Shown: positions 1-8,558 of the stretch, piece after piece
Layout of the letters: each line of letters opens with the position of its first letter
Position numbering within the stretch: the stretch's first letter is position 1
Assembly: GCA_045576455.1 (NCBI GenBank)
Contig: JAZNGM010000010.1
Coordinates: 23,675 to 87,674, forward strand
Length of the DNA stretch: 64,000 bases
Reading direction: 5' to 3'
DNA from: RGIG4034 sp045576455
GTDB lineage: Bacteria; Bacillota; Clostridia; Lachnospirales; Lachnospiraceae
Translations under genes and position numbers: made by a program
Notes under the pieces: model-generated
Databases searched by the model: none
Seen by the model: the letters and a program-made list of their open reading frames with translations, nothing else
Told to the model about the DNA's origin: nothing

Positions 1-528
1 ACCTATCTCTTTGTTATGGCCAAGAAGGGAATGGCATCGGCAGGGGAAACTGCAGAAGAGGAAGAGAATGAAAAGCCTATGCCAATCTGGCTTATGCTTA
101 TTCTGATAGCTGTCGGCGGTGTATTGATTGTGTGGGGCGCTGATGTGACGGTAGACAGTGCCAGCGCTATTGCAGAAACTTTTGGTATGACCAAAAGATT
201 AATCGGGCTCACTATTGTGGCACTCGGAACTTCGCTTCCGGAGCTTATCACAAGCGTTACGGCTGCCCGTAAAAACAAGGCAGATATTGCAATTGGTAAT
301 ATTGTAGGAAGTAACATTTTTAATATTTTATTTGTAATCGGTACTTCTTCCATAATCACACCGATTGTTTTTGAAAACAGTTTTATCTTTGATACGGTTA
401 TTGCGATTGCAGCCTCCGTAATTCTTTTCTTCTGTGTGCTCAAAGGAAGAAAGTTAAGAAGACCGGGCGGAATATTCATGCTGGTTTGCTATGCGGCATA
501 TCTTGCTTATATTATCGGCTGGAAATAG
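1..528 (+). CDS. Na+/Ca2+ exchanger family protein, C-terminal part (5' end outside window)
   Basis: The reading frame is open from the first base, so the start lies upstream; the ATG at 16 is probably internal. The visible part is an acidic cytoplasmic loop (run of Glu near the start), then a hydrophobic half with the alpha-repeat motif GTSLPELITS and GNIVGSNIFNILFVIG. These are signatures of the CaCA superfamily (YrbG-like calcium/sodium antiporters), which are inner-membrane cation exchangers. The protein ends in several membrane helices and IIGWK. The family is clear; the transported ion is inferred. Confidence 0.85.
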   Translation, partial: TYLFVMAKKGMASAGETAEEEENEKPMPIWLMLILIAVGGVLIVWGADVTVDSASAIAETFGMTKRLIGLTIVALGTSLPELITSVTAARKNKADIAIGNIVGSNIFNILFVIGTSSIITPIVFENSFIFDTVIAIAASVILFFCVLKGRKLRRPGGIFMLVCYAAYLAYIIGWK

Positions 529-561
529 CCTGCATGTTTTCGGGATTTTATTTGAAAATAA

Positions 562-591
562 TGGATATACTACCGCTTTATCAGTTATAAT
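562..591 (+). promoter_or_regulatory. Probable sigma-A promoter for glgP
   Basis: A consensus -10 TATAAT lies at 586-591. A partial -35 TGGATA lies at 562-567 with 18-bp spacing. It is about 30 bp upstream of the glgP start. The -35 is weak, so this is a moderate call. Confidence 0.45.
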
Positions 592-621
592 ATAAAGTAG
601 GATATTGAAAGGAGTCATGTT

Positions 622-2931
622 ATGGCGTTACAGACAAATATGCAGAGAGATGTACTGGAACTGAATATGGAAAGACAGTTGGAAGATATTTCTTTAGATC
701 TTTATAATAAGCCGGTACAGGATTGCACTGATCAGGAATTATATTATGTTGTATTAAACCTTGTGAAATGTTTTATGGAAGCAACGGAGAAAATTGCCGG
801 GGAAAAGAAGGTGTATTACATTTCCGCAGAATTTCTTATCGGAAAGCTTTTGTCCAATAACCTGATTAACCTTGGTTTATATGATAAAGTTAAAAATTTG
901 CTTGCTGAAAAAGGAAAAGATCTTAATAAAATAGAAGAGTATGAGCCGGAACCTTCTCTGGGTAATGGTGGACTTGGACGGTTGGCAGCATGTTTTTTGG
1001 ATTCTATCGCTACGCTGGGATTGCCGGGAGATGGTATAGGACTCAATTATCACTTTGGTCTTTTTAAGCAGGTGTTTGAAAACCGCCTTCAGAAAGCAGA
1101 GAAAGATGAATGGATTGAAAAGCAATCCTGGCTTAATAAAACAGATATCTCTTTTGATGTTGCATTTGGAGATAAAAAGGTTACTTCCAGATTATATGAC
1201 ATAGATGTTATCGGATATAACAACGGAATTAACAGACTTCATCTTTTTGATGTGGAGTCTGTGGATGAAAGTATTGTCAAAAAAGGGATTACCTTTGATA
1301 AGGAAGAGATAGAGAAAAATCTTACCTTATTCCTTTACCCGGATGATTCGGATGAGGCAGGTAACCTTCTTAGAATTTATCAGCAGTACTTTATGGTAAG
1401 CAATGCGGCCCAATTGATTTTATATGAAATGAAGGAACGCCAGTATGATCTTAGAAAGTTGTATAATTATGCGGTTATCCAGATTAATGACACGCATCCG
1501 ACCATGATTATTCCGGAACTTATCAGAATATTGGTTAATGATAAGGCGTTTACAATGGATGAAGCTATTGAAGTGGTATCCAAGACCTGTGCTTATACCA
1601 ATCATACCATTCTTGCGGAAGCGTTGGAAAAATGGCCGCTTAAGTATCTTGAAAAGGTGGTACCGCAACTTGTTCCTATTATTAAGGAGCTTGATAAGAG
1701 AGTACGTGCAAAATATAAAGATGCGAAAGTGCAGATTATCGATAAAGACAAACGTGTGCATATGGCACATATTGATATTCATTACGGTTTCAGTGTAAAT
1801 GGTGTGGCAGCAATTCATACCGATATATTAAAAAATACGGAATTAAATCATTTTTATAAGTTATATCCGGAGAAATTTAATAATAAGACCAATGGTATTA
1901 CTTTCAGAAGATGGTTATTGAATTGCAATAAGGAACTGGCTGCTTTTATTTCCGATAAAATAGGAAGCGGCTATAAGGACAATGAAAAAGAACTCGAAAA
2001 GCTGCTTGATTATGTGAATGATAAGGAAGTGCTTGATAAGCTTTTAGAGATTAAAATGAACCGTAAAAGGGAGCTTGTGGATTATATTAAGGAGAAAGAA
2101 GGCGTTACACTTTCGGTTGATTCCATTTTTGATATACAGATTAAGAGAATGCATGAGTATAAACGCCAGCAGATGAATGCACTCTATATTATACACAAGT
2201 ATCTTGAGATTAAGAACGGAAAGAAACCTTCTACGCCGTTAACCTTTATTTTTGGTGCTAAGGCAGCTCCTGCATATATTATTGCGCAGGATATTATCCA
2301 CTTAATCCTTGTGTTGCAGGAAATTGTAAATAAAGATCCGGATGTAAGCCCATATATGAAAGTTATAATGGTAGAGAATTATAATGTAAGTTATGCGGAA
2401 AAACTTATTCCGGCATGTGATGTTTCTGAGCAGATTTCACTTGCCAGCAAGGAAGCTTCCGGAACCGGTAATATGAAGTTTATGCTTAACGGTGCCGTGA
2501 CACTCGGAACAAGCGATGGCGCAAATGTAGAAATCGGAGAGTTGGTTGGAAACGGGAATATCTATATTTTCGGTAAGGACAGCGATACGGTTATTAAGCA
2601 TTATGCCAAGGCTGACTATGTATCTAAGGATTATTATAAAAAGAGTCCGGTCATTAAAAAAGCAGTTGATTTTATCGTAAGTAAAGAAGTGCTTAAGGTT
2701 GGAAAGAAAGAAAACCTTGAAAGATTGTATAATGAGCTCCTTAATAAAGACTGGTTTATGACTTTGCTTGATCTTGAAGAATATATAGAAGTAAAAGATA
2801 AAGTATTTGCCGATTATGAGAAAAAAGAGGAGTGGGCTAAGAAAATGCTTGTTAATATTGCAAAAGCAGGATTCTTCTCCTCAGACAGAACAATAGCTGA
2901 ATATAATAGGGATATTTGGAAACTAAATTAA
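622..2931 (+). CDS. glgP: Glycogen/maltodextrin phosphorylase
   Basis: Catalyses phosphorolysis of alpha-1,4-glucan to glucose 1-phosphate in the cytosol. The 769-residue length fits bacterial GT35 phosphorylases. Visible hallmarks are EPSLGNGGLGRLAACF near residue 110, and the pyridoxal-phosphate segment SGTGNMKFMLNG, whose lysine is about residue 619, followed by TLGTSDGANVEI. A good AAAGGAG site at 608-614 supports the ATG at 622. malQ follows after 32 bp, so the two form a glycogen/maltodextrin breakdown operon: MalQ rebuilds longer chains from the short dextrins the phosphorylase cannot use. The glucan actually used (glycogen or imported maltodextrin) cannot be told from sequence. Confidence 0.95.
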   Translation: MALQTNMQRDVLELNMERQLEDISLDLYNKPVQDCTDQELYYVVLNLVKCFMEATEKIAGEKKVYYISAEFLIGKLLSNNLINLGLYDKVKNLLAEKGKDLNKIEEYEPEPSLGNGGLGRLAACFLDSIATLGLPGDGIGLNYHFGLFKQVFENRLQKAEKDEWIEKQSWLNKTDISFDVAFGDKKVTSRLYDIDVIGYNNGINRLHLFDVESVDESIVKKGITFDKEEIEKNLTLFLYPDDSDEAGNLLRIYQQYFMVSNAAQLILYEMKERQYDLRKLYNYAVIQINDTHPTMIIPELIRILVNDKAFTMDEAIEVVSKTCAYTNHTILAEALEKWPLKYLEKVVPQLVPIIKELDKRVRAKYKDAKVQIIDKDKRVHMAHIDIHYGFSVNGVAAIHTDILKNTELNHFYKLYPEKFNNKTNGITFRRWLLNCNKELAAFISDKIGSGYKDNEKELEKLLDYVNDKEVLDKLLEIKMNRKRELVDYIKEKEGVTLSVDSIFDIQIKRMHEYKRQQMNALYIIHKYLEIKNGKKPSTPLTFIFGAKAAPAYIIAQDIIHLILVLQEIVNKDPDVSPYMKVIMVENYNVSYAEKLIPACDVSEQISLASKEASGTGNMKFMLNGAVTLGTSDGANVEIGELVGNGNIYIFGKDSDTVIKHYAKADYVSKDYYKKSPVIKKAVDFIVSKEVLKVGKKENLERLYNELLNKDWFMTLLDLEEYIEVKDKVFADYEKKEEWAKKMLVNIAKAGFFSSDRTIAEYNRDIWKLN

Positions 2932-2963
2932 TCGTTAGATGAACTAAAGGAATGGAGTAATCT

Positions 2964-4442
2964 ATGAGAAGAAGTGGAATTCTTATGCCGGTGTTCAGTT
3001 TGCCGTCCCAATACGGTATTGGTTGTTTTTCTAAGGAAGCCTATCAGTTTGTTGATTTTTTGAAAGAAGCAGGACAAACGTATTGGCAGATTCTTCCGTT
3101 GGGACCGACGGGCTATGGAGATTCGCCTTACCAGGCTTTCTCTACTTTTGCGGGAAATCCGTACTTTATCGACCTTAATGATTTGGCAGAAAGAGGCTAT
3201 ATCGATAAGGAAGAATTAGAGACGTATGATTTTGGCGGTAACGAAGAGTATATTGATTATGAGAAACTCTATACGTCGAGGTTTCAGGTGTTAAGAAAAG
3301 CCTATGCAAACAGCCACATAGCAGACGATTGTAAGTTTAAGGCTTTTTGCGACAAAAACGATTATTGGCTTACGGATTATGCATTGTATATGGCGATTAA
3401 GGGAACTATGGATAACCAGTCATATGACCGGTGGCCGGATGAACTTAGAACACGTAAGCAGAATGCCCTGAAAGCATTTGCAGATAAAAATACCAATGAA
3501 ATACTGTTTTATAAATTTCAGCAGTATATGTTTTATGAACAGTGGATGCGCTTAAAAAAGTATGCAAATGAAAATGGTATTGAAATTATAGGCGATATAC
3601 CGATTTATGTTGCGTTAGACAGTGCGGATACGTGGAGTAACCCCTCCCTTTTTCAGTTTGATAATGAGGGAAAACCTAAAGCGGTGGCAGGATGTCCGCC
3701 GGATGCTTTTTCCGAAACGGGACAATTGTGGGGAAATCCGCTTTATGATTGGGAATATCATAGGAAAACCGGATATGACTGGTGGCTTAGGCGAATTGCG
3801 TATTGCTTTGAATTATATGATGTAGTGCGTATTGATCACTTCAGGGGATTTGATGAATACTATGCTATTCCGTATGGTGATAAGACTGCAGAATTCGGTC
3901 ATTGGGAAAAAGGACCGGGGTATGATTTGTTCAAAGAAATGAAAGAAAAACTTGGTGACAAGCACGTTATAGCAGAAGATTTGGGATTTCTTACAAAGAG
4001 TGTCATTAGGCTGTTAAAGCGTACGGGTTATCCGGGAATGAAAGTATTGCAGTTTGCTTTTGATGCGAGCGGGGAGAGTAATTATCTTCCGCATAATTAT
4101 GATAAAAACTGTGTTGTTTATACAGGAACGCATGATAATGATACTACTCCGGGTTGGTATGCAGAAATGCCTGCCAACGATAAAAAGTTTGCCAAGCAAT
4201 ATTTAAATTTTAAAGGTAATAAAAGCTGTGAACTTCATTTTATAAGAGCGGCGCTTGCAAGTGTGGCAGAAACGGCTATCATTCCGATGCAGGATTATAT
4301 CGGCGCGGGAAGCGAAGCGCGTATTAACCACCCGTCCACGATCGGTGCAAATTGGAAGTGGAGAATGAAAAATACGGTGCTTAGCAACAGTGCGCTTTCA
4401 AAAGAAATTTTTGAGATGAGCCATTTATACGGAAGAAACTAA
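2964..4442 (+). CDS. malQ: 4-alpha-glucanotransferase (amylomaltase)
   Basis: GH77 disproportionating enzyme that transfers alpha-1,4-glucan segments between maltodextrins. The 492 residues match the short bacterial amylomaltase class. The N-terminus RRSGILMPVFSLPSQYGIG and SPYQAFSTFAGNPYFIDL are family-typical. VVRIDHFRGFDEYYAIP carries the nucleophile Asp, VIAEDLG the acid/base Glu, and YTGTHDNDT the third acidic residue. It is co-directional with glgP, 32 bp downstream, and is followed by a terminator, so it closes a two-gene operon. Confidence 0.95.
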   Translation: MRRSGILMPVFSLPSQYGIGCFSKEAYQFVDFLKEAGQTYWQILPLGPTGYGDSPYQAFSTFAGNPYFIDLNDLAERGYIDKEELETYDFGGNEEYIDYEKLYTSRFQVLRKAYANSHIADDCKFKAFCDKNDYWLTDYALYMAIKGTMDNQSYDRWPDELRTRKQNALKAFADKNTNEILFYKFQQYMFYEQWMRLKKYANENGIEIIGDIPIYVALDSADTWSNPSLFQFDNEGKPKAVAGCPPDAFSETGQLWGNPLYDWEYHRKTGYDWWLRRIAYCFELYDVVRIDHFRGFDEYYAIPYGDKTAEFGHWEKGPGYDLFKEMKEKLGDKHVIAEDLGFLTKSVIRLLKRTGYPGMKVLQFAFDASGESNYLPHNYDKNCVVYTGTHDNDTTPGWYAEMPANDKKFAKQYLNFKGNKSCELHFIRAALASVAETAIIPMQDYIGAGSEARINHPSTIGANWKWRMKNTVLSNSALSKEIFEMSHLYGRN

Positions 4443-4445
4443 AAT

Positions 4446-4488
4446 AAAAGCAATGTGTCTTAAATATAGGATACATTGCTTTTTGTTT
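4446..4488. terminator. Bidirectional terminator between malQ and the CYTH gene
   Basis: AAAAGCAATGT (4446-4456) pairs with ACATTGCTTTT (4473-4484) around a short loop. T-rich tracts lie on both outer sides, so it can serve malQ on the plus strand and the converging CYTH gene on the minus strand. Confidence 0.8.
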
Positions 4489-4500
4489 CATGGGTATGTT

Positions 4501-4989
4501 TTACAGTTTCAGTGCACTTAAGTAGGAATTATGGTATTCCTTTTTTAAGGATACATCTTCCAAAAACCAGTCCGGCGGAATCAGGGCATCAGCGGTTTCA
4601 ATATCGGGAAACTCAATTTCAGCAATAACGAGCTTTTCAAAAACGCCTTTAAAAACATCCAGTTCGATGGTAAGATTAAGCTCTTTCTTAGGAACAAAGT
4701 TATCTTTAAACACGGGATTATTAAGCGGGATGAGATGGCGTACCTTGGTAATAATATTACCATCACATTTTTTAATTAAATGGCTGTATGCATCAGCGGT
4801 AAGCGGAAGATTATATTCTTCCCTCGCAATCATGCCGCTACCTTTATAAGTCATGTAATAGTTATCGTCCTCGCGTCGTACACGGACAACCGGATTTGTG
4901 TTAAGATATCCCTGCTCTATCAGGTGTGAAGGATAGTTTTCTAAATTGTCCGGCAAACATTTGACAGTGTATTTACGTTCTATTTCCAT
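4501..4989 (-). CDS. CYTH domain protein (triphosphate-binding tunnel enzyme)
   Basis: 162 residues, a single CYTH domain. The N-terminal MEIERKY contains the diagnostic ExExK metal/triphosphate motif. Further conserved charged strands are VRVRRED and YKGSG. CYTH enzymes bind triphosphorylated substrates in a beta-tunnel; bacterial single-domain members are inorganic triphosphatases or thiamine-triphosphatase-like. The exact substrate is unknown. It converges with malQ and is divergent from the DJ-1 gene. Confidence 0.8.
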   Translation of the reverse strand: MEIERKYTVKCLPDNLENYPSHLIEQGYLNTNPVVRVRREDDNYYMTYKGSGMIAREEYNLPLTADAYSHLIKKCDGNIITKVRHLIPLNNPVFKDNFVPKKELNLTIELDVFKGVFEKLVIAEIEFPDIETADALIPPDWFLEDVSLKKEYHNSYLSALKL

Positions 4990-5126
4990 GGAGTTCTCCT
5001 TTATATCTGAATTCTTTTATTATTATAACAAATATCACGTAAAAGATAAATCAATTACTTGCACTACATTGTATCATAAAGGTATAATGGATAAAGGTAA
5101 AAATGTATATTGTAGGAGGAGAGAAA

Positions 5127-5681
5127 ATGAATAAAGTAGCAATCTTTCTTGCAGACGGGTTTGAGGAAATTGAAGGATTAACCGTAGTTGATTTACTTAG
5201 AAGATGTAATATTGAGGTTACTATGATATCCATAATGGAAGGATATGAAGTAGTGAGCGCCCATAATATAAAAGTAGTGGCAGACAAGCTTTTTGATGAA
5301 ATATCTTATGATGATTTTGATATGCTGGTGCTTCCGGGTGGCGGTGGCGGAACACAGAGACTTTCTGCGTATGAACCGTTACTTAAATTGATTGCGGAAT
5401 ATGATAAAGCCGGTAAAAAGCTTGCGGCTATATGCGCGGCACCAAGCGTTCTCGGAAAGTGTGGTGTGCTTAACGGAAAGAGAGCTTGTGCGTACCCGGG
5501 ATTTGAGGAACATCTTCTGGGAGCTACGGTAACGGAAAATGAAGTTGAAGCAGACGGCAATGTTATTACTTCAAGAGGCATGGGCTGTTCCATACCATTT
5601 GCCCTTGCGATTGTGGAAAGCTTTTTGGGAAGTAAAGTAAAAGAAGATTTGAAAAAAACAATTATTTACGAACAAAGATAA
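5127..5681 (+). CDS. DJ-1/PfpI family protein
   Basis: 184 residues. The start at 5127 is preferred over the in-frame ATG at 5103 because an AGGAGGAGA site sits 7-12 bases in front of it. The N-terminus MNKVAIFLADGFEEIE contains the conserved acidic residue of DJ-1 proteins (about Glu16). LAAICAAPSVLG contains the nucleophilic-elbow cysteine (about Cys103). Members act as glyoxalase III/deglycase-like enzymes, chaperones or oxidative-stress proteins. The precise activity here is not predictable. It appears monocistronic. Confidence 0.85.
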   Translation: MNKVAIFLADGFEEIEGLTVVDLLRRCNIEVTMISIMEGYEVVSAHNIKVVADKLFDEISYDDFDMLVLPGGGGGTQRLSAYEPLLKLIAEYDKAGKKLAAICAAPSVLGKCGVLNGKRACAYPGFEEHLLGATVTENEVEADGNVITSRGMGCSIPFALAIVESFLGSKVKEDLKKTIIYEQR

Positions 5682-5725
5682 AAATAAATTCATTCATCAT
5701 CGTACAGAATTTACCATTATAAGAA

Positions 5726-5820
5726 AAGTGATTTACGAACATACTATCACTAAGATAAATGAGGACGGAACATTTAGAACTGTCGTATGACAAGATAGGT
5801 GCTCCCAAATCACTTATCTT
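5726..5820 (+). other. Self-complementary leader in front of the SASP gene
   Basis: Several mutually exclusive pairings are visible: AGTGAT (5727-5732) with ATCACT (5746-5751); AAGATAGGTG (5792-5801) with CACTTATCTT (5811-5820); or AAGTGATTT (5726-5734) with AAATCACTT (5807-5815). The 3' hairpin has no T-tract, so it is not an ordinary terminator. It may be the 5' UTR of the SASP mRNA; a function is not established. Confidence 0.4.
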
Positions 5821-5855
5821 GAATATAGACAGTACAATGTACGGAGGTGAATAAT

Positions 5856-6059
5856 ATGTCAGGAAACAGCAGAAAGAGTGGTATGCAGGTTCCGGAAGCA
5901 AAAGCTGCAATGGATCGTTTTAAAACAGAAGTTGCTTCTGAATTAGGAATTAACCTTAAAGAAGGTTACAATGGTGACTTAACATCTAAAGAAGCCGGTT
6001 CTATCGGTGGTGAGATGGTAAGACAGATGATTAAGAAGCAGGAAGAAAGCATGAAATAA
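5856..6059 (+). CDS. Small acid-soluble spore protein, alpha/beta type
   Basis: 67-residue DNA-binding spore protein that coats and protects chromosomal DNA in dormant spores. The family blocks are visible: EAKAAMDRFKTEVASELGI, containing the GPR germination-protease cleavage region, and TSKEAGSIGGEMVRQMI. The ATG at 5856 is chosen because GGAGGTG lies at 5843-5849; an in-frame GTG at 5847 would overlap that site. Expression would be expected late in the forespore under sigma-G, but I could not identify a convincing sigma-G promoter. Its presence argues for a spore-forming organism. Confidence 0.93.
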   Translation: MSGNSRKSGMQVPEAKAAMDRFKTEVASELGINLKEGYNGDLTSKEAGSIGGEMVRQMIKKQEESMK

Positions 6060-6070
6060 TATGTGCTGTG

Positions 6071-6104
6071 GGAAGGTTCCGGGATGCTGGAACCTTCCTA
6101 TATT
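6071..6104 (+). terminator. Terminator after the SASP gene
   Basis: Perfect 10-bp stem GGAAGGTTCC (6071-6080) / GGAACCTTCC (6089-6098) with an 8-base loop. It is followed by a modest T-rich stretch and sits directly downstream of the SASP stop. Confidence 0.75.
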
Positions 6105-6147
6105 TAAGAAATGATATGAGAAATATTAATTATGGAGATGTTTACAT

Positions 6148-7125
6148 ATGAAAAAGAGATTAATATTGATATTGACTATGGTAGTCACAATGCTGGTTTT
6201 TTGCATAAGTTGCGGGAAAAAGAGCCCTGACGATGATGTCACTGTAAGAATCGGTTCCTTAAAAGGTCCAACCTCTATCGGTCTTGTCAAGATGATGGAG
6301 CAGCAGGAAAACGGTGAGAATGATAATAACTATGCATTTACCATGGAAGCAACTGCGGATATGTTACTTCCTAAGATGATTAAGGGAGAACTGGATATAG
6401 TGCTCATACCGGCAAATGTAGCTTCCGTTTTATATAACAAAACCGAAGGAGAGGTGTCGGTAATTGATATTAATACGTTGGGTGTATTGTATATGGTTTC
6501 TTCGGATGAAAGCATAAAGAGTATGAAAGATGTGAAGGGAAGAACGATATACCTAACCGGAAAAGGAACTACGCCGGATATTTTGCTTCAATATCTTTTG
6601 GAACAAAATGGCATTGCACTTTCTGAAGTGACACTGCAATACAAATCCGAAGCTACGGAAGTGGCAGCAGTCCTTGCAGCAAATGAAGATGCACTGGGAG
6701 TATTGCCGCAACCTTATGTGACGGCTTTGCAGGTTAAAAACAGTGAAATTAAAATTGCAGTAGATATGACGAAGGAATGGGATGCCCTTGATAATGGCAG
6801 TATGATGGTGACCGGTGTAACGGTAGTGAGAAATGAATTCCTTTCAAAATATCCGGATTTAGTAAATACATTTATTAAAGAGCATGGTGAATCGGCTGCA
6901 TATGTGAATGAAAATGTGGACAGTGCCGCGGCTTTGGTTGAGAAATTCGGCATCGTTGAAAAGAAAGCGATAGCTAAGGCGGCAATCCCATATTGCAATG
7001 TAACATGTATTACCAAGGAAGAGATGGCTTTAGCACTTTCGGGTTATCTTAAAGTGTTGTATGAAAATGACGCTGCTTTCATAGGCGGAACGCTTCCGGG
7101 AGACGATTTTTATTACTGTGAATAA
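6148..7125 (+). CDS. ABC transporter substrate-binding lipoprotein (SsuA/NMT1-like)
   Basis: 325 residues with a lipoprotein signal: Lys/Arg N-terminus, hydrophobic core and a cysteine in FCISCGKK near residue 22. The mature part is a type-2 periplasmic-binding fold with VRIGSLKGPTSIGL at its start and a GVLPQPYVTAL segment. It resembles binding proteins for nitrate, sulfonate, or pyrimidine/thiamine precursors. The next gene, 17 bp downstream, encodes a fused permease-ATPase, so this is a complete importer in two genes. I saw no riboswitch upstream to reveal the substrate. Confidence 0.8.
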   Translation: MKKRLILILTMVVTMLVFCISCGKKSPDDDVTVRIGSLKGPTSIGLVKMMEQQENGENDNNYAFTMEATADMLLPKMIKGELDIVLIPANVASVLYNKTEGEVSVIDINTLGVLYMVSSDESIKSMKDVKGRTIYLTGKGTTPDILLQYLLEQNGIALSEVTLQYKSEATEVAAVLAANEDALGVLPQPYVTALQVKNSEIKIAVDMTKEWDALDNGSMMVTGVTVVRNEFLSKYPDLVNTFIKEHGESAAYVNENVDSAAALVEKFGIVEKKAIAKAAIPYCNVTCITKEEMALALSGYLKVLYENDAAFIGGTLPGDDFYYCE

Positions 7126-7142
7126 GGATAAAAATAAAAAAG

Positions 7143-8462
7143 ATGAGTAAAAAGAAAAAACTTCTTATTAAAACAGGAATATTGGTTATATGGCTTCTTA
7201 TATGGCAGTTGATAACGGTTATGGTTCATAACGACATATTGTTGACAGGACCGGTAGATGTTATTAAGCGGCTAGGGAAGGAGATATTTGAAACCTCCTT
7301 CTACAGGGCGGTATCCGGGACGATTGTGCGTGTCCTTTTGGGATTTTTACTGGGACTTATGATTGGCGTTTTGCTGGGGGCAGTGTCGTACCGTTATGAA
7401 ATGGTTAAAATGTTTTTGGCTCCGGTGGTGTCTGTGATGAAATCCGTTCCGGTAGCGGCAATTGTTGTGCTCATCCTTATATGGATGGGCTCGGATAATC
7501 TTGCGGTTCCGATTTCTTTTGTGGTGGTATTTCCGCAAATCTACATAAGCACGATAACCGGTCTGAATGAGGTGACGAAAGAGCAAAAGGAAATGATGCA
7601 TTCTTTTGAAATGCGTTTTTTTAACCGTTGCATGTATATATACCGTCCGGCACTTATGCCGTACTTAATTAATGCAGTCAGAATATCCGTCGGTATGGGC
7701 TTTAAATCCGGTATTGCGGCAGAAGTTATCGGCATTCCGGTTCATTCCATCGGGGAAGCCTTATATATGTCTAAGATATATCTGGATACCTCCGGGGTTC
7801 TTGCGTGGACCGTGGTAGTATTATTAATAAGTACAATTATGGAAAAGCTGATTGTTTTTCTTGTAAAAAAGGCCGGCAACGTATATGTGCGTCCGATGAC
7901 CGGTGTAAGAAAACTGGAAGAGAAAGATTTTTCTTTTGAAGCGCTTGATGTAAGGTATGATAACGGCGTGCAAATCAAGGTGCCTAAGGTGGCAGCCCGG
8001 GCAGGAGAACGCTTATGCATCATGGGACCGTCCGGCTGTGGGAAAACCACATGGCTTTTAGCAACCGGCAAAATATCCGGGGTTAAACCGGCATATGTTT
8101 TTCAGGATAACAGATTGTGTATGCAATGTAGTGCAAAAGATAATGTCCTGATGGTATGTTCACCCCAAAAGGTTTCTGAGGTTAAGGAACTTCTTACCAC
8201 ACTGTTGCCGGAGGAAGCGATAGACAAACCGGTCGCTGAATTCAGCGGAGGCATGAGAAGAAAGACGGTTTTGGCACGGGCACTATTAAGCGGAGGAAAC
8301 CTTTTGTTACTGGACGAACCGTTTACGGGAATGGATGAAGAAAGCAAAAGAAAAGCGGCAGAATGTATACTGAAGTATGCAGAAGGAAGAACCCTTATCT
8401 TTGCGACGCATAATGAAGAAGATATGCATATTTTACAGTCAAAAAATGCTGGTATTTTTTAG
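7143..8462 (+). CDS. ABC transporter permease fused to its ATP-binding domain
   Basis: 439 residues. Roughly residues 1-250 form an SsuC/TauC-like permease with about six membrane helices; the coupling region is around EVTKEQKEMMHSF. Residues about 260-439 form a short ABC ATPase: Walker A GPSGCGKTT (near 295), Q-loop VFQDNRL, signature FSGGMRRK, Walker B LLLLDEPF and H-loop FATHNEED. In this importer family the two domains are normally separate proteins; here they are one reading frame with no frameshift needed. It is 17 bp downstream of its binding protein. The substrate is unknown. Confidence 0.85.
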   Translation: MSKKKKLLIKTGILVIWLLIWQLITVMVHNDILLTGPVDVIKRLGKEIFETSFYRAVSGTIVRVLLGFLLGLMIGVLLGAVSYRYEMVKMFLAPVVSVMKSVPVAAIVVLILIWMGSDNLAVPISFVVVFPQIYISTITGLNEVTKEQKEMMHSFEMRFFNRCMYIYRPALMPYLINAVRISVGMGFKSGIAAEVIGIPVHSIGEALYMSKIYLDTSGVLAWTVVVLLISTIMEKLIVFLVKKAGNVYVRPMTGVRKLEEKDFSFEALDVRYDNGVQIKVPKVAARAGERLCIMGPSGCGKTTWLLATGKISGVKPAYVFQDNRLCMQCSAKDNVLMVCSPQKVSEVKELLTTLLPEEAIDKPVAEFSGGMRRKTVLARALLSGGNLLLLDEPFTGMDEESKRKAAECILKYAEGRTLIFATHNEEDMHILQSKNAGIF

Positions 8463-8467
8463 AAGGT

Positions 8468-8478
8468 TGTGCTATAAT
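8468..8478 (+). promoter_or_regulatory. Extended -10 promoter for tig
   Basis: A consensus TATAAT at 8473-8478 is preceded by TGTGC, giving an extended -10. No good -35 is visible 16-18 bp upstream. The start codon of trigger factor is 80 bp downstream. Confidence 0.5.
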
Positions 8479-8558
8479 CGTAAAATGACTGTGAGTATGG
8501 CTAAAAAGCCTTTAAAATATAGAGTATCACAGAGGTAATTTAAGGAGGAAGTAACCAA

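Noticed and set aside
6060..6147. Riboswitch in front of the ABC importer
   Set aside because: Only the SASP terminator and a ribosome site fit in the 88 bp; no known riboswitch landmarks.
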